Below, in pieces: positions 47,188 to 59,312 of a stretch of 64,000 nt of DNA. The position numbers were made by a program, and so were the translations under genes. This stretch comes from Onchocerca volvulus (lineage: Eukaryota; Nematoda; Chromadorea; Rhabditida; Onchocercidae): NCBI GenBank assembly GCA_000499405.2, contig HG738137.1, positions 23,876,422 to 23,940,421 of the forward strand, given 5' to 3'. The notes below the pieces were generated by a model, which had not been told where the DNA came from, searched no databases, and worked only from the letters and a program-made list of their open reading frames with translations. The stretch's first letter is position 1; each line of letters begins with the position of its first letter.

Positions 47188-50100
47188 ATGCATTTCGTGA
47201 AGAAAGTGCCGACAACCAAAGAGCAAAGGATCAAAGAAGAAAAGGAAGATGCAAAAAAATTGAAAATTTACTGCAAATTAAGAGATCAAATTTTTCAAAA
47301 ACGAACTAAAGGTGATTTTTTTTTTTTTTTTAAAAACGAACTAAAAGTGTTATTTGATTAAATTTTATATACATATTATAACTTCGTTTGTTTAATGTCC
47401 CAGAAAGAATTTTGCACATTCTTTGTTCACATAGTAGTTATGTAAAGTAAAATTTGCTAAATTAACGGCGTGTAATCCATATCATGGGATTATAGTTGTA
47501 TATTTGAGATTTGTGCGAAAGGTTCTTTTTTTTTATGTATTGGAAAGTAGGATAAGGAATACTTGAAGACGAATGATTTGGCAAAAAATAGAATTCTAGT
47601 AGAATAAAACAGTATAATGAAGTGTAGTATTTCGGATTGTTTTTAAATCGAAATCTTGCGAATCGGAGATTTTTTTCCCCGGTTTTTAAAAATCTTGGAT
47701 CCTATATTAGTTTTTAAATTCATAATTAGTGCAGGATTTTCAAGTATAAAAAATAGGCGTGAATTTAATGCGAAGTAAAATTTTTTAAATTTAAATTCCA
47801 TAATTTACTTCAGATGAATTCAAATTCGAAACTTTGCAGGTGAATTGGATAAGGAAATGTTATCTTTGACTGCATTCTTGCTCGAAAAAAATCCAGATAT
47901 CTATACATTTTGGAACATTCGTCGCAGAGTGATCAATTTATTGTCAAAGGTTGAAAACGATAGAATACTCAATCAGTTTTATTCCTGTCATAATTTAAAG
48001 TTCCGAGTTAGGGGTGATAAGTTTGAGTAAGCGAAGTCATAGCAGTTCTAGCTATTGCCGGAACAAAAGTCATTTAGTCGTCTCAAATTATTCGTTACAG
48101 TTTGATATAAAAACACATGATATAAAAATGGGAAAAATATATGCATAAAAGTGACATGTATAAAAGAGGAGCATATAGTTGATATATGAAGAAATGATCT
48201 CAAATTTTGTATGTGCTTTTTTGTTAGGATATTTAGAAAATTTTTTTGAAACTTTCGAAGTCCGAAATTTTTCAGCAGATGATAATTGCCGCGTTGGAAA
48301 TTCATATACTTTGAAAGGAAATGATAGTTAAATAGAATACCATAATAAAAGAAATTTTTAAAAAAAATTGGATTTTAATACATGGAATAATTCGTTAATT
48401 TTTATTTTCATCTATTTTTTTTTTCAGGAATTATCGGAAGGAAGTGACGAAGAAAATACAAATAGAAGAGATGAGATATTCCATTCAGAAATATTGTTAA
48501 CAGAAACTTGTCTAAAGGTATTTAGTTTTGTTAATGTTGGATTTCCAATTAATGCAGTAATTGATGACTATGCTTTTTCTGAGGATGAAATTGAAGGTTT
48601 ATCATATAAAAAATTTGTAATATGTCATTCCTTTGTGTTTATAACTATACAAAGAACTTTGCATTTTTACTTCGGAAATTTAATCTAAGCTGTTTATTCA
48701 TCAGATTCCATTCTTAACTATTCTGTAATTTCTGCCGTTCTGAAAAATAGAATTGAATGATACATTCAGTTCTTCTAGAATTTCATAAGATTAAAGTAAA
48801 TATTGTAGACAAAGTTTTGCTTGTTACAAAGAAAATATTATAAGATATTTTAGTCTTATTTACTAGGAATAAACTTTTGAGTATTTTTCAGTATTCTACT
48901 TTAAGGCTAATCCCAAATCATATTATGCGTGGTTTCATCGCCTCTGGTGCTTTAAACAATTGACAAATCCAGACATAGCGGCGGAATTAGCAGCTTGTGA
49001 GAAATTCCTGAATTTGGATGGCAGAAATTTTCATTGCTGGGATTATCGACGAGAAATAGCTGAATTTGGCGCTCATTCAGCTGAAGAAGAACTTAAGTAA
49101 CAGTTACGAATAACTTAAATTAGATGTTGGCTATTATTACGCTCTATTGAGGATTTGATTAATGAATATTTAAATTGCTGATAATGATGCACATATTATA
49201 TGATATTTCCTGTTGACTAAATATGTCTGCTAGACTTTTTCAAGCTTCATATAATCAGGATGCTTACAGGAATATTTAATATTTATTGGTAAGTAGAAAG
49301 ATGAAATATCATCACTAGTCAAATTATGTGGATTCCATAACTTTAAATTCTTGATATATCCGTGATCCAATTTTTTAATTGGCAATGATTTATTGTTTTC
49401 TCATCATTCGATTTCCAAATATAATAATCTGTTGATGTTGTAGACAATGTTATAACTGAAATTCGAAGTTCTTCAATTTTCAGATTTTCGGACAGATTAA
49501 TCGATGCAAACTTCAGTAATTATTCCTCGTGGCATTACCGTGCATCTCTTCTGCCATCTTTATTTCCTGATCCTGAAAAACAAATGATTGTGAATCAACA
49601 GACATTATATAATGAGTATCAAGTACTGTTTATTTGTTTATTGAATTCGTTTTATAATTTTTTGGTATCCTTGCTTTGAATATTTCTTTTAGTAAATAAT
49701 GTTGCAGATTCATCAAAGATTGATTTTTGTGAGTAGAATAGATTAGAATAAATCAAAAATTTGCCATTAGGAGATTATCTCATGTGACTAATAGTTCTCA
49801 TTGAACGCAAAATTTTGCTGTGATGGAGAATGCATTACATTGGAGATTCGGGAAGTTTTGATAATTTAGCAACTTTCTAAGCCGGGTGAAGTTGAGTGGT
49901 TGAATTAATCATTTAAATTGTACATGAACATATTTTGTCCTGTCCATTTTATTTTCTTTTTTCCATGATATTTTACTGTTTATTTTATGCGCAAGCAATT
50001 TGCACTTCTATATCTTCATTTTTGTTTAGAAAATATCGCACAGTTTTAATATCTTCTCTAAATTTCATTGTTTTAAGAAACTGCAAAATGCCTTTTTCAC

Positions 50101-52956
50101 GGATCCTGAGGATCAGAGTGCTTGGATATACGCTGAATGGCTTTTGCTATCTGATCAAAAGAAAAAGAAATGTAAGTAGCTTCAATGGTTATTTTATATT
50201 TTGAACTACTGGCCGCAGGAGATAACCCAAACCGCCACTATTTTCCAAATACCTTTCAATGTTTATATAAAATATTCTAGTATCAAATTTATGTGATTGA
50301 ATGAAGTATTCATTCTTATGCTTATTAATTTTATTTGTTAAACTAAATGGAAAAACATCACAAAGGATTAAATATCATGAAACATAGACAAAACACTGAA
50401 ACTATATTTGGGAAGTAAAATTACATTTTCAAGATGATGTTGATAATGTCCATTTATTGGGATTGGTATTCGATTTCACTCCTCGAAATTGTAGTGGAAC
50501 CAAAGTTTCATATTTATCAGTCACATTCGATCGCGCTGTAAAATTGGCAAGGATATCTGATTTTGTGACTGTAAAAATTGCGAATGGTGATCAATGGACA
50601 CCCATCTCGGTGTGTTATCTGTAGATATTCTTTTTCAAGCTTTCAGTTTTGGTTTCATGTTTTGAAATGCTTATTAAAAAAGGATCTTTTTTGTTTCTTG
50701 ACTGTGATTTCTTCTTTGTTCTTGAGTTTTTTGAATTTAGAGTTCTGAAATGATGGATCGTAAAACTTTTCGTGCGAATAATTCATATCGATTTGAAATC
50801 GTTGGCGAATTAGTCGAATGTCAGTTACGTCCTTCACTTAGCGATCCATATGAAATCATCGATATGGAACGAGGATATGTTAATTTTGAGGAGATTTATC
50901 AGATCTATCATATTAAACGCAAGCCAGTTAGTAAAGCTCGAAGGCATATCATTGAAAAAGTAATGGATAATTGTCAGGAGTTGCTGAAAGAGCTCGAAGT
51001 TGAACAGAAGAAGGAGATTTTGAAGTTATGATAATAACTCTAATTTTTAAAACTTTTAAACTTCTAAAGCCGATATTAGATTTGATTTATTTAGTTAAAA
51101 TTTCCATTTGAAATCTAGTATAGATTTTGTTTTAAATTTTAGTACGCTACAGCAACATTTTTTTTACTTACAATTCGATAACACTTCAGTATTGTTCATT
51201 CATTTTAGAATTTTGAGGAGAAAAAAACTCATTCAGTTAATCATATATGATGATTACATTAAGATGTCTCAGATTAGACTTACTTTTCTTAAATGATTAA
51301 ATGCCAACTATTTTATCATTTTTGCGATTTCTTGCTGCTTAATTGGAATTTGCTATAAAGCCATTATATTAAGCTAAATAGATTTTTTTTTTTTACAGTG
51401 GCCATTACTTACATATACCTTTGCGATCCTGGAATTAGAACCAATTGAAATGCTTTCAACTATTTTGACAAACTTGGAAGAATTGGCTGCAAATGTTGAT
51501 CCACAACGATGCCAAATGTATGAGGAGATGGCTATGAATCTACGAATCAGCGAAAAACTGCGTCAGAAGTTAGATGATGTGCACAGAATAGACATTTTGT
51601 TCAGACAAGTGAGTGGTCATGTTGTTGGAGAACTGAAGCTAGATAATCTGGGTTTAAAAAGGTTTTTTTTTTTCCTTGAAGTTCAGCAATTAAATAAATA
51701 ATTTTTACCTTCAGTAAATAAGTTCTTCAATGGTCAAATTCTGATCAGCTGGACGTATGGCAAGATTTAAACAAATAAATTGTAATAAAATTCTTCAGCA
51801 GGTTATAACGAATGACTTGTTATAACTTTAATATGTAGAATATTATACATGTAGGATGTAAAAATTAAGAATGAAAAAACAGTGCATTGTGTTAGCATGA
51901 GTTTGTTTTGAAGATATTTACAATTTTTCATACAACACGAGCTAACCAAGTTTTCCTTTTTCCTTAACGGTTTTTATTATTCTATCTTTATTTCACTTTT
52001 TTTTTTCTTTCCAACATTTTGAAACTCAGACTAAAGCCATGGAACTGGAAAGTAAAAAGTTATGAATTTTTTATGTTGTTTTTTAACAGTTATTTGTTTT
52101 GTTTTAGCACTGATTATTTAAAATATTTGTCATCATTTATCACACGTTTGGATCTTACTGGGAATAAATTCACCAGTTTGTGCTGTTTCAAATCTTTTCC
52201 ACGCTTAACTCATTTACGACTTCATAGGAATCCTATTATCAGGTTAGTTCCCCAATTTGTAGTAATTTTTTTTCTCTATGATAATCTTTAGAAAAGCAAG
52301 GTTGCAGGTAAGGTAGGCAAGTAAAAATGAAACTGCAGAAAAAAATCAATAATTGATGTAATTTGCTAACAAAATCATTGCTTGAAGTGAGAATTAGCGA
52401 AATTGCAATTCCAACTGAGTTAATTGTTACTGCCAAAAAAGGGGAACCATGCTTTTCCTTTTGGCATAAGTTTTTCTGCTGCAGGACCAAAAGCAACTTG
52501 TCCACTGGATAAAATCTTATTTTGATTCTAAAATCTGACTCTTTAATGCTAAATATGACGTGATAAAACGATAATTTGAATGTAGTAGTTGTTATAAACC
52601 AAAAAATGCCAATGTTGTCGCAGTTCTCAAGCTGAATGACTCATAGTTGATCATATTTGGGAAATTTTGCAGTCATTCACTTCTAGTTTTACTTAATACT
52701 AGAAATAATTAATTTCTTATATTATTTAATGTAAATATTATATTCATTATAATATTAATTACAATTTAATTTAGTTAGAGTTAATTAGGTTCATCATTCT
52801 TTCAGTTTAAAAGGTATCAGTATGTTGTCATCGTTAGATTATTTGGGTGTCCCTAAAGTATTCATGAACAACATGGATAATGACGACAAAGTGGCACTGA
52901 AAAATATTAAAACGTTGGAATTTGAAGATAAAATGAGAGACATACCGGTTAATTAA
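47188..52956 (+). CDS. RABGGTA: Rab geranylgeranyl transferase alpha subunit (576 aa, 11 exons)
   Basis: Exons: 47188-47311, 47840-47949, 48428-48517, 48906-49096, 49484-49622, 50078-50171, 50434-50609, 50741-50998, 51399-51661, 52108-52242, 52806-52956; every junction is in phase. The protein begins [14 protein letters not shown] and carries PPTA repeats visible as [56 protein letters not shown] and [14 protein letters not shown]. Residues of about 245-360 correspond to the Ig-like insert of mammalian RABGGTA, and the C-terminus has leucine-rich repeats ([24 protein letters not shown]). With the beta subunit and Rab escort protein it prenylates Rab C-terminal cysteines. Length matches the mammalian protein (about 567). 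Donors after exons 2 and 8 (GTTGAA) and acceptors before exons 4 and 6 (TTTAAG, TTTTAAG) are weak and deserve transcript support. Confidence 0.93.
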
Positions 52957-55888
52957 GGAATGGAAAAATAATTCGTCTCAGATATTGAGTAAATTATTTA
53001 TTCATTATTAATATTTTTTAACGCACATTTCTGTTTGATTTATTTTCACTTCCACTTATTCTTTGTTGCATATCTTTATTAATTGACCCTAAGAATTAGA
53101 TTGGATAGAATAATTTCTATGCCATTTGTCGAAGATAATTATCATAAATTCCATCAGACGTGTTTTTAGAAAACTTTTGAAGTTTTTTTGGTATAGATAA
53201 CTTTTATTATCTGCTGACTAATGTGTCATATCTAGAAAAAATGAATCGATTCTTGAATAGCTAAAAGAATTTGTGTTTAGCGATTCTTTTTACAGAAAAA
53301 AGCTTTTTCTATATTTGGTAAATGGACGATGTTGACTTAAATGCATGTGATGATCACGTGGACAGATCAATAATCTCTGAGACAAAAGCGGCCAGTAGCT
53401 TTTCTATAATCTGCGTTGAATGGTGAAATGCTGCGACGCTCTTTTGATTAATAATGAAAATTAGCAGTAAAAAAATTATGAAAATAAAACGATTCTGATT
53501 GCAATTATCCTTTTTTCGCGATAACGAAATTGTTTGACGATAAATCGGTGTCCATTAATGATAAGAAGTCCTTCAATCGGTTTTATAAATTTTGTTAAAT
53601 CTTTATTTCTTAAAATCTTTAAAATTTCTTCAAATCTTTATTTCATGCTGAAATTTTTGCAAATTGATATTTTTCGAGCTTAAAAGTGGGCTTAAAATTT
53701 GAAGAGAAATTATTGATTTTTATTATTAATTTCAACTTATGTCTAATTTTTGAAAGAATTTGAAAGATATGCTTTTTATTATATGATTATATTTATAGAA
53801 TTTCCCGTTTGATTAAAATATATTATAATTGTATAAAATGATATATCGTTAATTATTAAAATAAATGTATAAACTCATATATTACGCAAATTCTCATCTC
53901 ACCCATGAGAAATGGTATTTGGAGCTTTAACAATGCACTTTTAGCTTTCACAATTTCTTTTCTCACTAAGGTAACGCTAAAATTGGTAAATAGCAATTCA
54001 TTCGTAAGGACATAAAAATAAACAAAATTGGTGACAAAAGAAGAGAGTCATGGTGGCAGTCAGTAGGAAATGGAAGTATGGAGGCTATTATGAGTGCTAT
54101 GCACGTGTAATCATCATAGAGTTTGAGGGAATCGATTCGAGAGGGGGTGTTGATCGATTGGATCATAGAACAGGTTTGTATTCCATTAAAAAGGGTACAG
54201 AGCAGTCCGAATTGGGTGATACTGCTTCGTCAATGAGCTGAATTCATTTTACTGCTATTGTTTATCTATTCACCCTCCAATTCCTAACTGTCTCATTTAT
54301 ATAAATTTTCAGTTAATTTCAATTTTCATCGAAAAAAACTCAACATTAAATCTTTCAATCAATTATTTGACCAAATATCAATCAATTTTTGCAAAATTTG
54401 ACTTTACATCCGAAAATACTTGTTACGCTAAGCTTTCATGCTATCCAAAATCACCAATTAAACTAATCATTGAATTGATGAAGCCTGATAATTGGATGGT
54501 TAATTTATTCTTTAAAAAGTTCAGCTACAAATGCACTCTGCATTTAACTAATGATGCAATTAGATGCAGCATCACGAGAAATATCCATTTCCGGTTATTA
54601 TTAGCTTTGTAATTTCACAAATTCATTGTTTTCATGAAAATATAGAAGAAAAAAGAAAAGAAAAAGTTATGAGAATTGGATGGCACTCTTTTCACTTCAA
54701 TTACAAACTTGAAATAAACTAATAATTTGAGAATCATTCAAAAGATTTTGAATGATTCACATGAATGATTCCTTCCGACATTCTTCTTTCTAATTTCTCT
54801 TCTGATCCAAATCGTTTTCATGATAAATAATGTGCAAGAATTTTACAACCGGTTTTTTCTCTTTTTTTTTTTCAATTTTTAACTGCTTGCATGCAAGAGA
54901 AAAATTTACATATCTTTCTTTTGATTTTAATCTTGTTTCTGTTTGCAGTAGAAAAGAAAAAGAAATAGAAATTAATGATTACAAAGTTTTTTCTCTTTCA
55001 CATCACCTTTGTTCGATGAAAATTTCGAACCATCATAATTCAGTTATATTAAATTATTTTGCAAATTAATAATTTAAACATTTAATTTCAACAATACTTA
55101 CTTGATTCATTTATCTATGCAATTTATTGAACAATCGATCAGATACTCTCAGGATTACTTGAATAATTGTACAAATATTGACAAGGATGTAATATATATC
55201 TAAAATGATCATAATCCACCACATCAAAAGGAATCCATTTATTTTTCCCAAAAATCCGCTTCACTTCTAAAAGTAAGCTTCTGAAATAATTCAAAATTCA
55301 CTTTCAAAAATTTTCAAATTCTATTTATGAATGAAAAAAAAAAAAAAATTTCATAGGCATTAAAAAAAAGGACAAAAAAAAAAAAAAAAGTACTACCTTT
55401 GACATATCAGAAATGGCAAAAATTTTAGCCAAGAAAAGTGGCCAATAGCTTTTTGAGAATTTGTATATAAAAAAACGAGAAAAGAGGAAAGGTGCATTCA
55501 AATTTCTTAAACTCATGATTCATTCATTCGTTTTACAGATAATCACTTCTACAGCACCATTTTCCAGTGTTGTTTCAATCTGGTAAAAAATCAAAGGTCA
55601 ACAATCGAAGGTGCTCCACTTCTCATCTATTTTTATCACATTTTCCTTTGCGACTTGATTTTTTCCTTTTTTCTTTTTTTTTTTCTGCTCCATCACTATT
55701 ATCAGTTTTCCTCGGGTGTACTTGTGTGTTCCGGTGTTAAATCAGCAGCATACACCGGATGTATAATTAAATGCGTCTTCTTAACGAACGTTGGATTCTA
55801 GCGATCAGAATCCGTTTTTGTCCGTTAGAATCGATCACCGTTAAATTATCATTGAAATAATTGTTTATAAATCTTTATAAAGGGTCAA
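52957..55888. other. Intergenic, no gene supported
   Basis: Frames at 54050-54241 and 54367-54612 (plus) have no recognised domain and no clear splice or start context. A short palindromic run AATCATTCAAAAGATTTTGAATGATT occurs near 54735 (given here only for its position and dyad; it is 26 bases if read as TCATTCAAAAG/TTTTGAATGA arms). Confidence 0.4.
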
Positions 55889-56783
55889 ATGCCGAAACAA
55901 GAATTCGAATTTATCGATTATTTGGGACCATTAGCTGTATCCGTATGCTTCATTATAATATTATTTGTTTTATCAGCCATTATTAATTTCATTTGGATAA
56001 CGAAGGATGATGATCGGACAGTTTTTGAGAAAGTAAGTTCTTTTTTCTTTTTTTTTTTGGCTGAATTTATGAATTATCTTATTTTTTATGAATTAATTTA
56101 CGAATTAAATTATTCTAATTTATGGCACAATTAATCTGATTGAGCTTACTGATATGTGTAATATATAGAGTATATCAGTAAGCTCAATCAGGTTAACTTT
56201 GCCATAAATTAGAATAACTTACTGACATATAGTAAGCTCAATCATATAATATTATCTTATTGTTCGAGATAATCAAACTCGCTACCAATTTACGTAAAAT
56301 GATATTTATAAGACAAATTAATTATGAAATAATGACAATTTGATCACAGAACGAACAATTATTTATTCGAAAATAAAAGTTTCCTCGAAATGCTGATAAA
56401 TTTAATATATAATAAATAGCACCTTTTTCTTTTACAGTTTGGCTCAACTTTCGATCTTCGATGTGGTGTGCATCGAATGCGGCATAGGCCAAATAAGGTA
56501 ACAAGATTTTTTATTCTATAGTTGATAATTAACTGTTTGAACTTGAATTGTTTGAACTTCTCAGGTAGTTAAAAGTTGCACGAAAAAAAAAAATTAAGAA
56601 ATTAAAGAATGAAGAATGACGTTTGAAAAATTAAAGAATAGGAAATTAGAGAAATTAAATAATGAAGTAAGAAAAATCTCATGTGGATGGAAGTTAAGCG
56701 TGATTTTTATTTAATTTCGAACTTATCTTTATTTTTTTCAGTCATGGAAACGAGTTCAATTAATTGATAATCAAGACATATAA
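55889..56783 (+). CDS. Single-pass membrane microprotein (81 aa, 3 exons), unrecognised
   Basis: Exons 55889-56032, 56438-56497 and 56742-56783 join in phase 0 with donors GTAAGT and GTAACA and acceptors TTTTACAG and TTTTTTCAG. The product starts MPKQEFEFIDYLGPL and has one strong transmembrane segment at about 15-37 (VSVCFIIILFVLSAIINFIW). An acidic turn (TKDDDRTVFEK) and a basic, Arg/His-rich tail (DLRCGVHRMRHRPNKSWKRV) follow, ending DNQDI. Tail charge suggests an N-out or reticulum-type orientation with a cytosolic tail, but that is inference. I do not recognise a family. Three consistent junctions and clean signals make it a credible gene despite its size. It sits between RABGGTA and the convergent SKI2 gene. 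Confidence 0.7.
56110..56217. repeat. Long hairpin (imperfect inverted repeat), MITE-like
   Basis: The left arm contains TTATTCTAATTTATGGCA and CTGATTGAGCTTACTGATAT; the right arm contains ATATCAGTAAGCTCAATCAG and TGCCATAAATTAGAATAA, each the reverse complement of its partner in mirrored order. The arms are about 45 bases each around a short AT loop. A further partial copy of the inner arm (ACATATAGTAAGCTCAATCA) follows at about 56225-56244. It lies in intron 1 of the microprotein gene. Confidence 0.85.
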
Positions 56784-59312
56784 ACAAGCTCTCAAAATAT
56801 TTTCCAGATGAGGAATGAATTATGCAGTAGTTAAATCCAGAAATAATAATACCTCATTTGATCATATGATTTATAGATTAACCAATTTTACTGCCTACTT
56901 TGTTCATTCATCGTACTATTTTTTTACAATTATCCACGATATTGAATGAATCAAAAATAAGACGGGTCACATAAAATACAGTGTATGAAACATATACTTT
57001 GTAACATTAAAGTATAAAACTTTAAATTCGTTATAACATATCATTATTTCAATTATTCATTGATTTAAGCCTTAACTACTGTTACTAATCAAATTGTACC
57101 ACTTAATTACTTTCCACAATCGATACATTTCCGTTTGACCTATTTTTCTTCAAGATTTTGATTTCTTTGTCTTTTAGAAAATGGAATTTAATTCTGTAAA
57201 TTCAGAATGATTTACAAGATAAATATTAATGTTAACAAAGATAATAAACGTTTATACTTCTAATGAAAAAATGATCATGTTAGTATAATTACTATTATAT
57301 TAGTAGGATTAGTTTTTCACTAACAGTGATTCAGATTATAGTTATTGCTTGAAATATGATTAATAATGTTATGAATATTATTGTTACACTTAATAATATC
57401 CTGATTATTATAATCAGTGATTGTCATTATCATTCCTCATCCATTGATGATTAATAGTAAGTTGTATGTATTTCTTGTGAATTTGTTATAAACACATTTA
57501 AATTGCTTTCTTATATATTATTTTTAGAAAAAGTTAAATGTATCATAACTTTTGAAAGTTATAACTTTTAAACAGATTTGAAATAAAATAAATGAGATTT
57601 TTGAAACCAAAACACTTCTGGTTTGTTTCAATTCTTTTCAGATAAGAAGTAAACAGATAGAAAATGGATGATAATACAGAAATAAAGACTAGAAAGAGGC
57701 TGAAAATGTGAAATAGGTCAAAACAAATAATAATCAAAGAATCATGAGAAGTCACAATAAATTGTTTTTAAAGATTTAAATCGGGATAAACACAACTTTG
57801 CTAAATTTTAATAACATAATCTGTATTTTGTGAACTATAATATGATGACGATAATTAGAGAAACAATTGATTCATACCATTATTGTTTCTTTTATGAAGT
57901 TTAAGCAGATAATGGTCAATGAGAGATTATGATGACATGTACGTGTTGTGAATTTGAAAAAATAACGTTCTTGACAGCTCCAAAAAATCCGATAGATAAC
58001 AGTGAAACTATGAATTCCACAAGAAGTTGCAAACAACTTGAGCAAGCATTCTATTGTGCAATATTAACTTTAACGGAAAAAGTAATTAAAATAAGAGTCA
58101 AATTTGTAGTCTATATAATCTTTCAAACTCTCAACTGCGTCGAGCTTTTTTGCTTCAATTTGTAGAATAACAACCATGCAAACAGTAAAAATTAGCATTC
58201 CCAAATCTGTAATTTAGGGCTTTGAAACGAAGGAAATTGAATATTTTTTTATTGCTGCCACGTTTGAATATAATTAAAATAACTGAAAAATTAAAATGAA
58301 ATATGAAAACAGCGAGGTTCATCAAGAAAACAAAGATCAACACATTCTCATTAGTTATCAGTAGAAAATTAGAGAAATCGGACTATCCAATTTGCAAATT
58401 CAAGAATGTGTCTAGCCTTCTTTTTAATTTTCTTTGAAACTGCAAATCCTTTCGCTATTTTTTTTTTACAGTCAGATAATATCAACCTTATAAGGTACGT
58501 AGCACAAAATATTTTTAATTCCTATTTTCCAAAATGTAATCCAATAGAAGAAGAAATTCTTATGATTTCATTTCAAACACTCCAATCTCCTCAATAATGA
58601 GATTTACAATGGAATGTAGGTTAAAACTATTTACAATGAAATTCTAAACACATGTAAAAATACATAACAGAAAACTGGCAAAAATATTTGAGGAAGAAAA
58701 TTTTAGGATTAGGTCTTTTTCTCAATAAATATTTCAATATGGCTAGCGGAAGAAAAAAATATAAAGAGGAAATTATTTTACTAATATTTCGATTCCTGAT
58801 CCAGTGAACCAAATATAAGTAAAATCATTTTCTATTGACATTTAACATCTAATAAATCATATAGATTAATGACATGAAAATTGATGGTTACAGCAGCCAA
58901 CACACTTTACACAGTGCTAGATTCTCAATTAAAATCTAAGCCATAAGACACGCGATCAAAAGAAGAATAATGAGGAGCAAAACAAAATATGCCTTTAAAA
59001 AAAAAAAATTAATGACAACCCTAAGACATAAAACGATAATATAAAAATTAAAAGAATTGATATAAAGACTGAATGATCTCCATAGTACAGTAAAGAGAAA
59101 CAGACAAGACTTAATTTTTGTCAATTAGTTATTGTTAATCAGTAATTACTAATTCATACTAATTAGTCATAAAATAAAATTGGAAGTACTTTAGTTATTC
59201 CAAAAAGCATGAAGAGGACTATCATTTCAATTGTACGAGATTTCGAGAATTTCTTGCTATGGCTAATCCCCTTCTCAAAAAGACAAAATACATAATAAAC
59301 ATCTTTAATATC
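56784..59312. other. Convergent intergenic spacer, no gene supported
   Basis: This separates the microprotein gene (plus) from the SKI2 gene (minus). The best frame (57929-58165, plus) lacks domain features and splice context. I see no RNA gene or clear repeat. Confidence 0.4.

Noticed and set aside
52239..52505. Minus-strand 88-codon frame opposite RABGGTA exon 10 and its intron
   Set aside because: Antisense to a well-supported exon and without its own features.
54050..54612. Two plus-strand frames of 63 and 81 codons
   Set aside because: They look partly protein-like but have no family features and no in-phase splice partners.
57929..58165. 78-codon plus-strand frame
   Set aside because: No domain, no good initiation or splice context, and its C-terminus is low-complexity hydrophobic sequence.
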